Shown: positions 37,660-48,425 of the stretch, piece by piece
How the letters are laid out: the number at the start of each line of letters is the position of its first letter
Numbering within the stretch: the first letter of the stretch is position 1
Origin: Calothrix sp. 336/3
Lineage (GTDB): Bacteria > Cyanobacteriota > Cyanobacteriia > Cyanobacteriales > Nostocaceae
Assembly: GCF_000734895.2 (NCBI RefSeq)
Contig: NZ_CP011382.1
Coordinates: forward strand, 970,700 to 1,034,699
Direction of reading: 5' to 3'
Length of the DNA: 64,000 nucleotides
Translations under genes and position numbers: made by a program
Notes under the pieces: model-generated
What the model was told of the DNA's origin: nothing
The model's input: the letters and a program-made list of their open reading frames with translations, nothing else
Databases searched by the model: none

Positions 37660-38916
37660 TTAATCTGTTTGACTATCGCTCTCTTCCTGGGGAAATTCCT
37701 GTTCTAACAAATCTGTTTGGGTGGAGTAGATTGAATCAGCTTGGGAAATGACTTTCTCAGAGGCAAATTGTTGAGCAAAGGCAATTTTTTGAGAGAGATT
37801 TTTATCTGCACCGGTGAGTAATTTGGCACGGGAGGAGCGATCGCGGTTGCGGGCAATAATTTGACTGTTACGCCACTGAATCCAAACATACCGCCCCAAA
37901 GGAATCGCTAAAAACCCAATACCATAGGCTAAAAGTAGCCAGTAAACAGCTTGTACTAAGGCAACTAACCCACCCAGAGAAGCCGCGATCGCCCCACCCC
38001 GTAACAGAGAACCTAAAACTAATGCTCCCACCAAATTGACAGCACCCAAACCCGCACTCAGCATAATTTGCCCAGAACTAGCGGCACTAAATTTCCAGAG
38101 AAATTCTTCCAAATAACTAGAGATTTTTTCCGGATTTTTTTGCTTGGCACTCACCTGTAAATCTGGAAAATAGTAGACTAATTGTCCTTCCTGACTCACC
38201 TCTGGTTTACCATTAAACCGAGTTAAGACTGGCAACATATAGTCTTCATATTCCTGTTGAGATTTCTCTCCTAAATTATCTAAATAAGGTGCAATTTGCT
38301 CCGCGACTACCGCACCACGATTCTGTCTAATTACTTTACCAATTTCTCGCCAACGTCTGTTTTCCAATTTGCTATTCGGATTACCATCGCCAAATAAAAA
38401 TGAAAATACTGCCTCTAAGAAGTTAAAATCACTTTTTTCCCGTGTCTTTTCTCTATGCTGGTAACCATAATCGGGGCTAAAATACCAGAATAAATCTGGA
38501 AAATAGAAAAATCCACCCCAATTACCTCCCCTATCATTATTGTCATCTCTGTCAGAATTGAGAGAAATAATAATAACCAGAATTGTCAGATAAATGATGG
38601 CAATGGAGGCAATCAATAATACACCGAACGAAATCCGAATCAGATAGAATAAGACTTGCCAAATTTTCTGCCACCATTCCTGCAACTGCAAACGCAAGTA
38701 TTTATTGCGTAAAATATCACGAAAATTTTGGGGAAATTGGAAAACAATATCACCAGATTCCGCAACCTGTAAATGTCCACTAGCCTCAGAAGCGAGTACT
38801 AATAAACCCTGACTTGCTAATTCCACATTCAACCCAGCTTGAGCCGCAACATCCCCTACAGTCACACGGTAGCCCAACTTTTCCACAGCTTGCATGATGG
38901 CGGGATTTGGAGTCAT
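37660..38916 (-). CDS. conserved cyanobacterial membrane protein
   Basis: 418 residues. An N-terminal region (about 1-65) is winged-helix-like, with MQAVEKLGYRVTVGDVAAQAGLNVE. A membrane pair lies at about 85-120. A cytoplasmic middle contains FNFLEAVFSFLFGDGNPN and RGAVVAEQIAPYLD. Two more membrane helices lie at about 275-345, and the tail is acidic, Ser/Gln-rich. From memory, the FxFLFGDGNPN segment resembles a chloroplast protein annotated in plants as an iron-sulfur biosynthesis family member, which would fit cyanobacterial ancestry. I cannot verify this. No enzyme motif is visible. Confidence 0.75.
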   Translation of the reverse strand: MTPNPAIMQAVEKLGYRVTVGDVAAQAGLNVELASQGLLVLASEASGHLQVAESGDIVFQFPQNFRDILRNKYLRLQLQEWWQKIWQVLFYLIRISFGVLLIASIAIIYLTILVIIISLNSDRDDNNDRGGNWGGFFYFPDLFWYFSPDYGYQHREKTREKSDFNFLEAVFSFLFGDGNPNSKLENRRWREIGKVIRQNRGAVVAEQIAPYLDNLGEKSQQEYEDYMLPVLTRFNGKPEVSQEGQLVYYFPDLQVSAKQKNPEKISSYLEEFLWKFSAASSGQIMLSAGLGAVNLVGALVLGSLLRGGAIAASLGGLVALVQAVYWLLLAYGIGFLAIPLGRYVWIQWRNSQIIARNRDRSSRAKLLTGADKNLSQKIAFAQQFASEKVISQADSIYSTQTDLLEQEFPQEESDSQTD

Positions 38917-39274
38917 TGCTCACCCCTCCTAACTTAAAATATGATTCCTTCTCCTTCAAGTATAAATATTGATTTGAGGAAAAGGGGAGCTTCTAGGGAG
39001 AAAAGGGCAAGATTAATAAATTAATTGATAATTCTCACTAACTTGCTATTGTATAGTGCTACGTTTTTTTATACCTCTGTTCATAAATGAAGATAATACC
39101 CACCCTACCTTCTCCCCTATGGAAATCTTTCATACAAAATTTATGCAATTCCCAACTTGATTAATTAAAAAACAATGATTATAAATAGACTATTTACTAT
39201 TATCAAATATAAATAATAAAGCAATAAATTAAAAATATTGATTATCTCTGTTGAGAATATTTTACCAGCCTTTA
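38917..39274. other. AT-rich intergenic spacer
   Basis: 358 bases between two minus-strand genes. I see no gene, strong hairpin or repeat here. It should contain the promoter of the 37660-38916 gene. Confidence 0.6.
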
Positions 39275-40366
39275 TTATCGAATATGCGGAATTGGTATCT
39301 GAATCATAAATTCTGTTCCTCTTCCCAAGTTAGATTTGCAATCTATTTTCCCTCCATGCTGTTTGACAATAATTTGATAACTACTTGACAACCCTAAACC
39401 CGTTCCTTTTCCTACTTCTTTAGTTGTGAAAAAAGGGTCAAAAATTTTTAATCTGATATCTTCGCTCATTCCTTTCCCATTATCGGCAATACTAATTAAT
39501 GCCCAATCATTAATTGCTTCAGTACGAATATGAATTTGAGGAATATATTGAGAATTAAGACACAGATAATCCGAATTTATCTGACTTTTATTGTTTTGAA
39601 TAATTATCTCTTCTAAAGCATCGATAGCATTGACTAAAACATTCATAAAGACTTGATTTAACTGACCAGGATAGCATTGTATCAGTGGCAATTTACCATA
39701 ATCTCGTACCACTTTAATTTCCACTTCGTCACTAGATATCGATTTTAAGCGATGATTTAAGATGACAAGAGTATTATCAAGACCTTCATGAATATTCGCA
39801 GTTTTAAACTCAGCCTCATCTAATCGGGAGAAGTTTCGCAGAGAAATGACTATTTTTTGGATACGCTCTGCCCCCGTATTCATGGAAGAGAATAATTCCT
39901 GAGCATCTTCGGCAATAAAATCTAAATCAATTTTATGAATAAATTGTTGAATTTCTACGGGTAGGGGAGAAAAATGTTCTTGATAAAGAGATACCAATTC
40001 TAGTAAATCTTCCAAATATGCTTGTGCGTGGCTGAGATTACCATAAATGAAATTTACGGGGTTGTTAATTTCATGGGCAATCCCAGCAACCATCACCCCC
40101 AATGCTGACATTTTCTCAGATTCTACAAGTTTTAATTGTAGTGATTGCAGATTTTTGAGAGCTGTTTCTAGTTCCTCTCCTCTTTTTTCTAGATCAGATT
40201 GGGATTCAGATAATTCTTTAATGACATTTTTGAGAATAATTTCTCTTTCCTCACTAGCATCCTCCAATTGTCGGCGATCGCGCTCTGAGCTTTCTAACTT
40301 TTTTTTCAGTACTCGCACCTGTTTTTCTAATTCTTTGAGTTTGATTTCCTCTTCTGTAGATGCCAT
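39275..40366 (-). CDS. soluble sensor histidine kinase
   Basis: 363 residues without membrane segments. An N-terminal coiled coil (about 3-90, heptads such as [21 protein letters not shown]) leads into a HisKA-type domain with the phospho-His in [17 protein letters not shown] (about residue 98). The HATPase domain has N-box [21 protein letters not shown] and [15 protein letters not shown]. The H-box is of the NNPxNFI type common in cyanobacteria. It starts 5 bases after the FIST-domain gene, so the FIST protein is probably its ligand-sensing partner. No cognate regulator is adjacent. Confidence 0.92.
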   Translation of the reverse strand: MASTEEEIKLKELEKQVRVLKKKLESSERDRRQLEDASEEREIILKNVIKELSESQSDLEKRGEELETALKNLQSLQLKLVESEKMSALGVMVAGIAHEINNPVNFIYGNLSHAQAYLEDLLELVSLYQEHFSPLPVEIQQFIHKIDLDFIAEDAQELFSSMNTGAERIQKIVISLRNFSRLDEAEFKTANIHEGLDNTLVILNHRLKSISSDEVEIKVVRDYGKLPLIQCYPGQLNQVFMNVLVNAIDALEEIIIQNNKSQINSDYLCLNSQYIPQIHIRTEAINDWALISIADNGKGMSEDIRLKIFDPFFTTKEVGKGTGLGLSSSYQIIVKQHGGKIDCKSNLGRGTEFMIQIPIPHIR

Positions 40367-40371
40367 ACATC

Positions 40372-41538
40372 CTACTTAGTACCCAATAGTAGTGTAATAA
40401 AAGTTTCCTGATGAAAGTAAGTAGAACTATTTGGTTCTAGGGGAGCAAATTCGCCGTAGGTATAAAATCCACAGATGGGTATATTTTCTGGGAGAGCACC
40501 TTTGACAAGTTGATATTCTTCTTTGGCTTTTGTACCTAATAACCAGCGACGACAGCAGCAGGAAAACAGTAAAACTGCTTCTGGTTGTGTACCTGTATAG
40601 CTTGCCAAAGCAGCTTTTAAGGAAGTTTCCGCAGCCGCGACCACTTCATCTCTGCTAATATTTGTAACTTGGACGATCGCCTGTTCGGGAATATCTCCCA
40701 GAAAATTAATACTTCCTAATTCTGCATCATAGGTATTGGGAACACGCATATAATAGCGATCGCTATCTCCTTGATAAACAGCAAGGGGATGTTCCGCATT
40801 TGGTGGGCGATCGCCGAGGTAATGTTGGTAAAATTTTAGGGCTGGTTCCCCATCAACTTCATACAGTACAGTTCCTACTGCCTTAGTCACGATACTTCTA
40901 CGACCGATAGGTTGCCAACCACAACCAGTACCATAGGAAAAATGGATATCTCCAGAAAAAATTAAAATAGGTAAAGCATCTGTTAAAACTTCAGACTGGA
41001 AAAATTGATAGGTTTTTTGAAAATGGAACTGATCTCCAGCAGTACCCCCAACAATGGGAAATTCTTCCCCTAAAGCTATCTTTAATCCTCTGAGAATGGC
41101 TTCACCACTAGTTGTGGAACCATCTTCTATGTAACTCGCAGGCAAGGGAATACACAATTTTGCCTCCGTACCAGTTTTTTCCTTTGCCTGTTTTACTGCT
41201 TGCTGTGCTGCCTCTACAGGATTTTTCTGGACTCCATAACCTACCCCAGCAGCAATTTTTACAGTGTCGGAGGCAAATAACATCAATGTTAAGGAATCTT
41301 GCTGAAAGCCTAAATTAGAAGAAATTTCTCCATCTGTAGTACAACCAATCAAATCGATCCCCGGAAAAACTCGATTGATATATTCAAGAATCAGACTATG
41401 TTCAAAATCAATCGCGGCAAATAAAATACCAGCCTGGGGAGTTATATCTCCTAGTTCTGTGAGACACTGGCTGACAACTTCCTCTGCTGCTCCTAAAGAA
41501 TCTGGATCATCGCTATGACCGACAACAGTCTTAAACAT
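40372..41538 (-). CDS. FIST-domain ligand-sensing protein
   Basis: About 389 residues. The ATG at 41538 is chosen because GGAGAAAGGT precedes it; an ATG at 41550 and a TTG at 41619 lie further out but lack such a site. FIST N (about 30-210) includes LIGCTTDGEIS and FPIVGGTAGDQF, and FIST C (about 220-370) includes LLFSCCCRRWLLG and ICGFYTYGEFAP. FIST domains are predicted to bind small molecules such as amino acids and are found with signalling proteins. It forms a tight operon with a soluble histidine kinase. The double-Cys stretch CCCRR in FIST C could bind metal or react with a ligand. Confidence 0.9.
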   Translation of the reverse strand: MFKTVVGHSDDPDSLGAAEEVVSQCLTELGDITPQAGILFAAIDFEHSLILEYINRVFPGIDLIGCTTDGEISSNLGFQQDSLTLMLFASDTVKIAAGVGYGVQKNPVEAAQQAVKQAKEKTGTEAKLCIPLPASYIEDGSTTSGEAILRGLKIALGEEFPIVGGTAGDQFHFQKTYQFFQSEVLTDALPILIFSGDIHFSYGTGCGWQPIGRRSIVTKAVGTVLYEVDGEPALKFYQHYLGDRPPNAEHPLAVYQGDSDRYYMRVPNTYDAELGSINFLGDIPEQAIVQVTNISRDEVVAAAETSLKAALASYTGTQPEAVLLFSCCCRRWLLGTKAKEEYQLVKGALPENIPICGFYTYGEFAPLEPNSSTYFHQETFITLLLGTK

Positions 41539-41935
41539 ACCTTTCTCCATCGCAAAAATCAGAACATGACTATTTAGCTTTATCCAACTCCCAAAATGGG
41601 ATGTAAAGTCTATTGTCAAGAGCTAGGATTGAAAAATAGTAACAACTATTTGACACCACAAGTATTGTTCCCGTTTTGATGATGAAAATTAACAAGCCAG
41701 ATTCACGAAAGTAGTTATCATCAGTTTGTTTACGACAGGGTAGCTGAATCAGGTGAAGGGAAGTTTTCCGTTGCTACACCTAGGATAACAGCAGGAAAAT
41801 CATTTCACATTTGTGCAATACCAAAATCTTGAGAGTATCTCTGCATTCCGGGAATATTTTGATTGCGATGCAATAGAAAAGGCTAAAATCTAAATATTGC
41901 CCCTTCTCCGTGGTTGTGATTTCTACTTTTTGACT

Positions 41936-41971
41936 GCGATCGCCGCTTCGGCGGAGCGTAGCTCTATCGCC
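41936..41971 (-). repeat. interspersed palindromic repeat, intergenic copy
   Basis: It begins GCGATCGCCGCTTCGGCGG and ends CTCTATCGCC. It is the reverse complement, with one mismatch, of the copy inside the first gene (1127-1163). Confidence 0.8.
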
Positions 41972-42381
41972 ACACTGGTATACTTCTACCTGAGCTAATT
42001 CATCAAAAAATATAATTTCTCAAAACTTGAAAACTTACAAATCAAATATTGTGTTACTAATTTTAGGGATGATTTATCATTTTCAGAGTAACGTCGCGTA
42101 AGTAGAACGGTTTCAATAATTCATGTTATGTCATTGCAAATCAAATGTTAGCTTCGCCATATTACATGAGCGTGTAATATATCCTTTAGTATTTAGAAAT
42201 TGCAAGGGATTTACTGATTTTACATTCTGTTACATATAGAGGTTTATTTCCACCTATTTACTTATCAACCTACTGGATACACGATAGAACATTCTATATT
42301 TAATTATGCTTAACTACTTAACGCCTCAAATACTATTGCTAGACGTACAAATATTTAATTATTCATATATTCAATAATATA

Positions 42382-42531
42382 GAACTTACGTAAAAGCCAC
42401 GGCATTACGTTATTACATTTGGGTAGCATCTCCGGAACGGATGAACGAAGCAACTTAATCTCCCAAAGTCTTGGGATTGCTTCCCTGCACTGTGTTTCTG
42501 TCGCAATCACAATTTTTGCTGACGTAAGTCC
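42382..42531. mobile_element. possible degenerate MITE
   Basis: About 150 bases bounded by GAACTTACGT on the left and ACGTAAGTCC on the right, an imperfect inverted pair resembling the ACTTACG ends seen on small cyanobacterial elements. Inside are segments with inverted similarity (TGGGTAGCATC, CTCCCAAAGTCTTGGGA). No clear target duplication is visible. Confidence 0.4.
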
Positions 42532-43042
42532 TGCAATAGATAATTTGCTGTACCTTGATGAGAATTGCATGAGAATTTTCTCATGATTATTTTAATTATG
42601 ATAATATTAAGATATGATTATGAAATATCTCAGTACTTACACAGAAGTAACAGGAATTCCATTATTTCGTGGACGCATCCAAATTTTCTCCCAGGGTATC
42701 TAGCACTAGGGAACTTGAGAATCTCTCAGTTACTTTCCTTCGGGGCGCTAAAGTGTTGTTCAGGGTGGCAACCAGGTAGTTATACCAATTATTGATGAAG
42801 GTAAATATAATTTGCTCTCCCTAGTTCTGCCTTTTTGAGGGGAATTAAAAATTGGACGATTACTTATTAATAGCATCAATGCCAAATTAGCTAATTTAAT
42901 GAGAGCAAAAATAGATGATTATTTTATTTTTACACCAGCTTTTCAGGTGTAGGGTATGTTTTCACAATCTTAATCATACAGAAAATTTCGGTATATGATT
43001 CCATCATTTTACGGTTAGCACAACCTCAAAAAGGAGAGATTA

Positions 43043-44019
43043 GTGGATAAAGCAAGAACAAAAATAGATGAATTAATTGCAGAATGCTTAGTACAAGCAG
43101 GACTGATACTTCAAGAACAATTAGAATATGCGAAAAGACAACAACAGAAGAGTGGAAAACTTTTAGAAGATATTTTTATACAACAAGGTTTAGTGACAAA
43201 AGATAAAATTCTTTATTTTGAAGACATTGTCACTCTCCCATTAGTTAATCATTCTAATTTAGAGATGTCAGGTGATTCACATTACCACAATCTGAACTAT
43301 CTAATTTCGGCTAAAAGTTTCTTGAAGACTCTTTTGAAAATTATATTTTTTTTAATTATTGCTCATCTGACAACACAGTTACTTCAACGATTTACCCATG
43401 ACTTTCCTCTGCGGGATAGTTTCGTGAAGTTATTTTATTTGGATGGAGAGTTGAATTTTCCGAGTTTGTATTCGGCTTTTGCATTGCTGTTTTGCTCTCT
43501 AATTCTCAGCGTAATCGCTTCTATTAAGAAGAAGCAAGATGATATTTATACTATTTATTGGCAAGGTCTATCAGTAATCTTTAGTTTTTTATGTTTTGAT
43601 GAGTTAGCTAGTCTACATGAAAGACTGGTAGAACCAGTGAGAACAACACTAATACAAAAGGTTTTCTTTACTTCGCGTGGGTGATTCCTGGTACTATTGG
43701 GGTACTGGTTTTATTGCTTGTGTTTTCCAAATTTATTATTAATCTGCCTCGAAAAACCCGAAGTAATTTTCTTGTAGCTGGTTTAATCTATTTAAGCGGT
43801 GCAATTGGTTGTGAATTAATTGGTGGTTATATACTTGATAGTCGGATGCGTGGTATATTTTACTTAATCATAATAACCCTAGAAGAATCTCTAGAAATGC
43901 TAGGGATTGCTGTATTTATTTACGGACTTTTATCTCACATTAGTTATTGCACTTCTGGTACTATGTTAACAATTAAAGTTCCAGGGGAAAAGTTACGACG
44001 ATATAATTATCTTCCTTAA
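43043..44019 (+). pseudogene. frameshifted membrane protein with MshE/GspE-N-like domain
   Basis: One gene split into two frames. The first part (43043-43684, GTG start, 213 codons) opens with a domain like the N-terminus of GspE/MshE ATPases (ECLVQAGLILQEQLEYAKRQQQKSGKLLEDIFIQQGLV), then three membrane helices and a conserved FDELASLHERLVEP. It runs out of frame at about 43657. The next frame continues the protein directly (GFLYFAWVIPGTIGVLVLLL, then two or three more helices with ESLEMLGIAVFIYG) to 44019. One base appears lost at the AAAAGG tract. A c-di-GMP-binding role for the N-terminal domain is possible by family analogy. A sequencing error cannot be excluded. Confidence 0.72.
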
Positions 44020-44174
44020 TCTGGAATTTATCCCTGTACGCAGTTTCTACCAATTCTCTAAAATCAGGTAAACTCTGCAAACCTCGAACCCCAAACCATA
44101 GATATCTTTCTCAATTACGTTAGCGTGACTCCTCGATAAACGAGACATTAGGAATTACAAATTATCAAATGAGA

Positions 44175-44190
44175 TGGGGCGATCGCCCCA
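44175..44190 (-). terminator. palindrome downstream of the fasciclin gene
   Basis: TGGGGCGATCGCCCCA is a perfect 16-base palindrome built on HIP1, 16 bases after the stop of the minus-strand fasciclin gene. It lacks a T-run on that strand, so termination is only a possibility. Confidence 0.35.
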
Positions 44191-44205
44191 CCTAAAATAA
44201 TGCGT

Positions 44206-45096
44206 TTACAAATCAGGAGGTAGGATGACGTTATCAATAGCGTGAATCACACCATTGCTAGCTTTCACATCTGTAGTTATAACCTTAGCATCGTTTACCA
44301 TTACCCCTTTGGTACCACCAACTTCCACCTTGATTGCACCACCTTCTACACTCTTAACTTCACCAGATTTTAAATCTCCAGCTAATACCTGACCAGGTAC
44401 TACATGGTAGGTTAAAATCTTCACCAGAACTTCTTTATTTTCTGGCTTAAATAAATCCTCAACTGCATCCTTTGGCAACTTAGCAAAAGCTTCGTTGGTA
44501 GGTGCAAAGACGGTAAAAGGACCTTTTCCTTGGAGAGTTTCCACTAAACCAGCTGCTTTCAATGCTTTGACGAGGGTAGAAAATTGACTATTCGACTCTG
44601 CCAATGCAACGATATTTTTACCTGTGGTTTCCGCAGCAGGTTCTGGTTTTACTGGTGTTTCTGAGGATGGTTTTTCAGGTGCGGGAGTTTCAGGTGCGGG
44701 AGTTTCAGGTGCAGGAGTTTCCGATGTTGGGGTTTCTGGTGCAGGTTTTTCCGGTGCTGGTGTAGGATTGGGACTAGCACCAGGACAAGCAGCACGGTTA
44801 TAGGGACACTCTTGCAGAATCTTCGGGTTAGGATTCAACCGTCTATTTTCTGACTTCTGAACGACGGAATCTTTGCGAGGTGCTTTTTCTTCTGCGCTAT
44901 TTTCTGACTCGCTAGCAGTATTTTGTGTATTGACAATCACTCGTTGAGTACGATTGTAAGGTGCTTCACTGAAAATACTGGGACTAGGATTTAACACCTC
45001 ATTGGCATTTGCAGGCAAACCCATTAGGAGACTAGCACTTGTTACTCCCACTAAGCCAGCCAATTTGGTAAGCAAATTGTTATTATCTACCTTCAT
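44206..45096 (-). CDS. secreted fasciclin (FAS1) domain protein
   Basis: 296 residues. The signal peptide (about 1-31) contains [20 protein letters not shown]. Two similar short motifs follow, [19 protein letters not shown] (about 36) and [20 protein letters not shown] (about 92), then a Pro/Glu/Thr linker with reiterated PETPAPE. The C-terminal FAS1 domain (about 158-296) has [34 protein letters not shown], the LTYHVVPG box and [16 protein letters not shown]1 proteins mediate adhesion and sit in the envelope or outside the cell. The duplicated PYNR motif recurs at the front of several cyanobacterial FAS1 proteins and may be a cell-surface anchor; that is inference. Confidence 0.92.
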   Translation of the reverse strand: MKVDNNNLLTKLAGLVGVTSASLLMGLPANANEVLNPSPSIFSEAPYNRTQRVIVNTQNTASESENSAEEKAPRKDSVVQKSENRRLNPNPKILQECPYNRAACPGASPNPTPAPEKPAPETPTSETPAPETPAPETPAPEKPSSETPVKPEPAAETTGKNIVALAESNSQFSTLVKALKAAGLVETLQGKGPFTVFAPTNEAFAKLPKDAVEDLFKPENKEVLVKILTYHVVPGQVLAGDLKSGEVKSVEGGAIKVEVGGTKGVMVNDAKVITTDVKASNGVIHAIDNVILPPDL

Positions 45097-45749
45097 AAAT
45101 TTTGTTTGGCTTTAATTCCACACATTACATTAAGACTTATAACATTTTGCTACGCACTAAATCTAACTCCACAAGTATATTTTCCACAAAACAATCAGTT
45201 TCCTTGGTAACATTGAATCTGAAGATAATGCTGACACTGATCAATATCTGGTGATTGTGTGTTCATCTCCTTGATTATGGGTAAGAATCTTTCTCTCACT
45301 GAGTTCATCTCCTCACATCTTCGATTCAGAATTCTTGATATTGGTGAATTATGTCTGATTTATGTGGAGAAAAATCCAGAAATATCTTTTGTTTTTTAGC
45401 AACATTATATACAGTAATTTCAGTATAAAAAAATATATTACCTGATGTATATTTGATAATTCTGAATTCTTGCTTGGGACATAAAAGTAAAAATTAGACC
45501 ATCTTTTACACCCTCAGATACTTACTAATTGGAAATAGTGTAGACAGAATCTACTATTAACAACTCTTTAACTTTATTTATGTTTTTGGTCAAATTAATT
45601 TAATTATGTGATGCAAGTGATTTTTGTTTTACCCCTTCCTAGACTCAACAGCCTTAGGAAAGTTCCTTCTTCTGGTAGGGGCAGATAAAGTAAAGTTTTG
45701 TGAAGATAAGATTGTAGAATTAAAGTGAACCAATAGCAGGAAAGGTAAA
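45097..45749. other. AT-rich divergent intergenic region
   Basis: 653 bases between the fasciclin and GST genes, which diverge. It should hold both promoters. I see no gene or clear repeat. An open frame overlapping the GST start on the other strand is a shadow. Confidence 0.6.
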
Positions 45750-46547
45750 ATGCTCGAATTGTATCAATTTGAACTTTCGCAATACTCAGAAAAAGTACGC
45801 CTGCTGCTCGATTACAAAGGGTTAGATTATCGGAAAATCGAGGTGACACCGGGCGTTGGGCAAGTCGAGATTTTTCAAAGAACTGGTCAGCGTCAAGTAC
45901 CAGTGTTGAGGGATGGCAGTAAATATATCTCAGATTCTACGGAGATAGCGAAGTATTTAGATGAACAGTACCCCGAACGTCCACTGATACCCCTCGATGC
46001 GAAACAAAGGGGTTTATGTTTGATGATGGAAGAGTGGGCTGATGAGTCTATCGGTATTAAGGGACGTAAAGCGTTATTTTCTGCGGTGAGTCAAGATCAA
46101 GGTTTTCGTCGTGCATTATTACCAACATCGACACCAGATATTTTACGTACTTTAGTTGAAGGTGTACCGGGAGATTTTTTTAAAGCCTTAGGTTTTGGAG
46201 TTGGCTATACTCCGGATGCGGTAACATCTGCAATCAAAGACTTGAAGCAAGATTTAGAAGCATTGTGTTTATTATTGGCAGATAGTCCCTATTTAGTGGG
46301 GAATGAACCCTGTTTAGCAGATTTTGCGGTTGCTGGTTTATCTATTTTGTTAAAATTTCCTAGTGGTAATTACTTGGATATTCCCGCCAGTGCTAAGGGT
46401 AGAGGTGTACCAGGGATCGCCGATAATCCTGTATATGAACCATTTTTTGCATGGCGCGATCGCCTATATGCAGAATACCGCAAACCTCTAAATATATTCA
46501 CTCCACCACCTAGTGGCAATTCTCCTACAACTATTCAAATAGATTAA
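45750..46547 (+). CDS. glutathione S-transferase family protein
   Basis: 265 residues. The thioredoxin-like N-terminal domain (about 1-75) has LYQFELSQYSEKVRLLLDYKGL, with Ser/Tyr near the catalytic position, the cis-Pro in RQVPVLRDG and the glutathione-binding SDSTEIAKYLDE. The all-helical C-terminal domain (about 85-225) ends with NEPCLADFAVAGLSILL. About 35 extra C-terminal residues (ending PPPSGNSPTTIQID) are probably unstructured. It conjugates or reduces electrophiles with glutathione; the substrate is unknown. An AAAGG site precedes the ATG. Confidence 0.9.
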   Translation: MLELYQFELSQYSEKVRLLLDYKGLDYRKIEVTPGVGQVEIFQRTGQRQVPVLRDGSKYISDSTEIAKYLDEQYPERPLIPLDAKQRGLCLMMEEWADESIGIKGRKALFSAVSQDQGFRRALLPTSTPDILRTLVEGVPGDFFKALGFGVGYTPDAVTSAIKDLKQDLEALCLLLADSPYLVGNEPCLADFAVAGLSILLKFPSGNYLDIPASAKGRGVPGIADNPVYEPFFAWRDRLYAEYRKPLNIFTPPPSGNSPTTIQID

Positions 46548-46694
46548 GGAATGGGGAATGGGGAATTGTTGGGATATCAAAAATACCTTCTGCTTTTCCC
46601 TTTCCCAATATTCCGATATTTTTCGCCGATTATGAAGCTACCAATTACCCATAACCTGTCCTAATATAAAGCAGGTGACTGGGAACTAAATTAA

Positions 46695-48425
46695 ATGACT
46701 TTGGGATTACCTCTTGGTTCGGTTATTGAAGGTTCATTAACAGGTGGACTAGAAGTCAGATTACACCCTGATATTTCTGTAGAAGATATGCGGGTGGGAA
46801 AATTTTTGGTCGTTCAAGGTGTGCGATCGCGCTTTTTTTGTATGCTGACAGATGTCGCACTGGGAACAGCAAATCAAAGAATTGTTGCCAATCCCCCCAA
46901 CTGGGATGATACCTTTTTAAGAGAAGTCTTAGCAGGTAGTGGAACCTATGGAACCATTAACCTCGCACCGATGTTGATGTTTACTCCGGAATCCTCAGAA
47001 GATTATTCTCCCACTAATAATAAATCTCCCAATCCCTTTGTTCCTTCTGCTACAGGTCTGGCATCCTTTCAAGCCCAAACCAGTACTACAATGGAATTGA
47101 TGCCGGTTAAGACCATCCCTAGTCATTTTAGCCAGGTTTATGAAGCATCGGAAGAAGATTTTCGTCGGGTTTTTGGCTGGGAAGATGATCCCCAACGCAA
47201 GAATTTTTCCATCGGCAAACCTTTAGATATGGATGTACCTGTCTGTCTCGATTTAAACAGGTTTGTGGAACGGAGTAATGGTGTTTTTGGGAAATCGGGA
47301 ACAGGTAAATCGTTCTTGACACGCTTACTTTTAGCTGGAACAATTCGTAAAAATGCGGCGGTAAATCTGATCTTTGATATGCACTCAGAATACGGATGGG
47401 AAGCAGTATCTGAAGGCAAACAATTTAGCACGGTTAAGGGTTTAAAGCAGTTATTTCCCAGTCAAGTGGATGTCTACACCCTAGATCCGGAATCTACCAA
47501 GCGTCGTGGTGTACCCCATGCCCAGGAATTGTATCTCAGTTATGACCAAATTGAAGTCGAAGATATTAAGTTATGTAGTCGAGATTTAGGACTTTCAGAA
47601 GCCAGCATTGATAATGCGAATATTCTCTGTGCAGAATTCGGTAAAGCTTGGATTGTTCAGTTATTGAACATGACAAATGAAGATATCAAGATGTTTTGTG
47701 AGGAAAAACGGGGACACCAAGGTTCAATTACCGCTCTCCAAAGAAAATTACTCCGTTTGGATAATTTAAAGTATATGCGAGCCACTTGCCCGCAAAATTA
47801 TGTCAACCAAATGTTGCGATCGCTAGAATCAGGAAAAAATATCGTTGTAGAATTTGGTTCCCAATCAGATATGCTTTCCTATATGTTGGTGACAAATATG
47901 ATTACTCGCCGCATTCACCAGCATTACGTCAGAAAAGCAGAAAAATTTCTCCAAACCAAAAACCCCCTAGATAAACCCACCCAACTGATGATCACCATCG
48001 AAGAAGCACACCGCTTTCTCGACCCGGCAATCGTTCAGAGTACAATTTTTGGTACGATCGCCAGGGAAATGCGGAAATATTTCGTCACACTTCTTGTTGT
48101 GGATCAGCGCCCCTCTGGTATAGATAATGAAGTTATGTCCCAAATCGGAACTCGTGTGACAGCTTTGCTCAACGATGAAAAAGATATTGATGCCATTTTC
48201 ACAGGTGTATCCGGTGCAGGTAGTTTAAAATCAGTTTTGGCAAAATTAGATTCTAAGCAACAAGCATTAGTCCTAGGTCACGCTGTACCCATGCCCGTTG
48301 TCGTACGTACCCGTCCCTACGACAGCACATTCTACCAAGAAATTGGGGAAACTATTTGGCAAGAAAAAGCAGATGATGAAGTCTTTGCAGCTGCGGAATT
48401 AGCTAAAGCAGATTTAGGTTTTTAA
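46695..48425 (+). CDS. HerA-like DNA-translocase ATPase (DUF87)
   Basis: 576 residues. An N-terminal beta-barrel (HAS-like, about 1-140) precedes the ATPase: Walker A GVFGKSGTGKSFLTRLLLAG (about 195), an FDMHSEYGW strand, Walker B plus Glu in LMITIEEAHRFLDP, and an Arg-containing VDQRPSGIDNEVMSQIGTRV sensor. HerA-type translocases partner with NurA nuclease in DNA-end processing in archaea, and bacterial relatives occur alone or in defence islands. No nurA or other nuclease gene is adjacent, so this is likely the stand-alone cyanobacterial type. Its function is unproven. Confidence 0.88.
   Translation: MTLGLPLGSVIEGSLTGGLEVRLHPDISVEDMRVGKFLVVQGVRSRFFCMLTDVALGTANQRIVANPPNWDDTFLREVLAGSGTYGTINLAPMLMFTPESSEDYSPTNNKSPNPFVPSATGLASFQAQTSTTMELMPVKTIPSHFSQVYEASEEDFRRVFGWEDDPQRKNFSIGKPLDMDVPVCLDLNRFVERSNGVFGKSGTGKSFLTRLLLAGTIRKNAAVNLIFDMHSEYGWEAVSEGKQFSTVKGLKQLFPSQVDVYTLDPESTKRRGVPHAQELYLSYDQIEVEDIKLCSRDLGLSEASIDNANILCAEFGKAWIVQLLNMTNEDIKMFCEEKRGHQGSITALQRKLLRLDNLKYMRATCPQNYVNQMLRSLESGKNIVVEFGSQSDMLSYMLVTNMITRRIHQHYVRKAEKFLQTKNPLDKPTQLMITIEEAHRFLDPAIVQSTIFGTIAREMRKYFVTLLVVDQRPSGIDNEVMSQIGTRVTALLNDEKDIDAIFTGVSGAGSLKSVLAKLDSKQQALVLGHAVPMPVVVRTRPYDSTFYQEIGETIWQEKADDEVFAAAELAKADLGF

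Larger units (their letters stand above)
41539..43042. other. 1.5-kb AT-rich intergenic region with repeat remnants
   Basis: No convincing gene. Open frames here are short, with poor codon pattern and no ribosome-binding sites. It holds an interspersed palindrome (41936-41971), hairpin ATTACA/TGTAAT near 42165, a degenerate inverted-repeat element (42382-42531) and an 8-base-arm hairpin CATGAGAA-TT-TTCTCATG near 42570. A GGAGAG site just before 43043 belongs to the next gene. Confidence 0.65.

Noticed and set aside
42355..42795. Two open frames of 71 and 76 codons
   Set aside because: They overlap repeat-like sequence, have no ribosome-binding sites and show no protein-like pattern.
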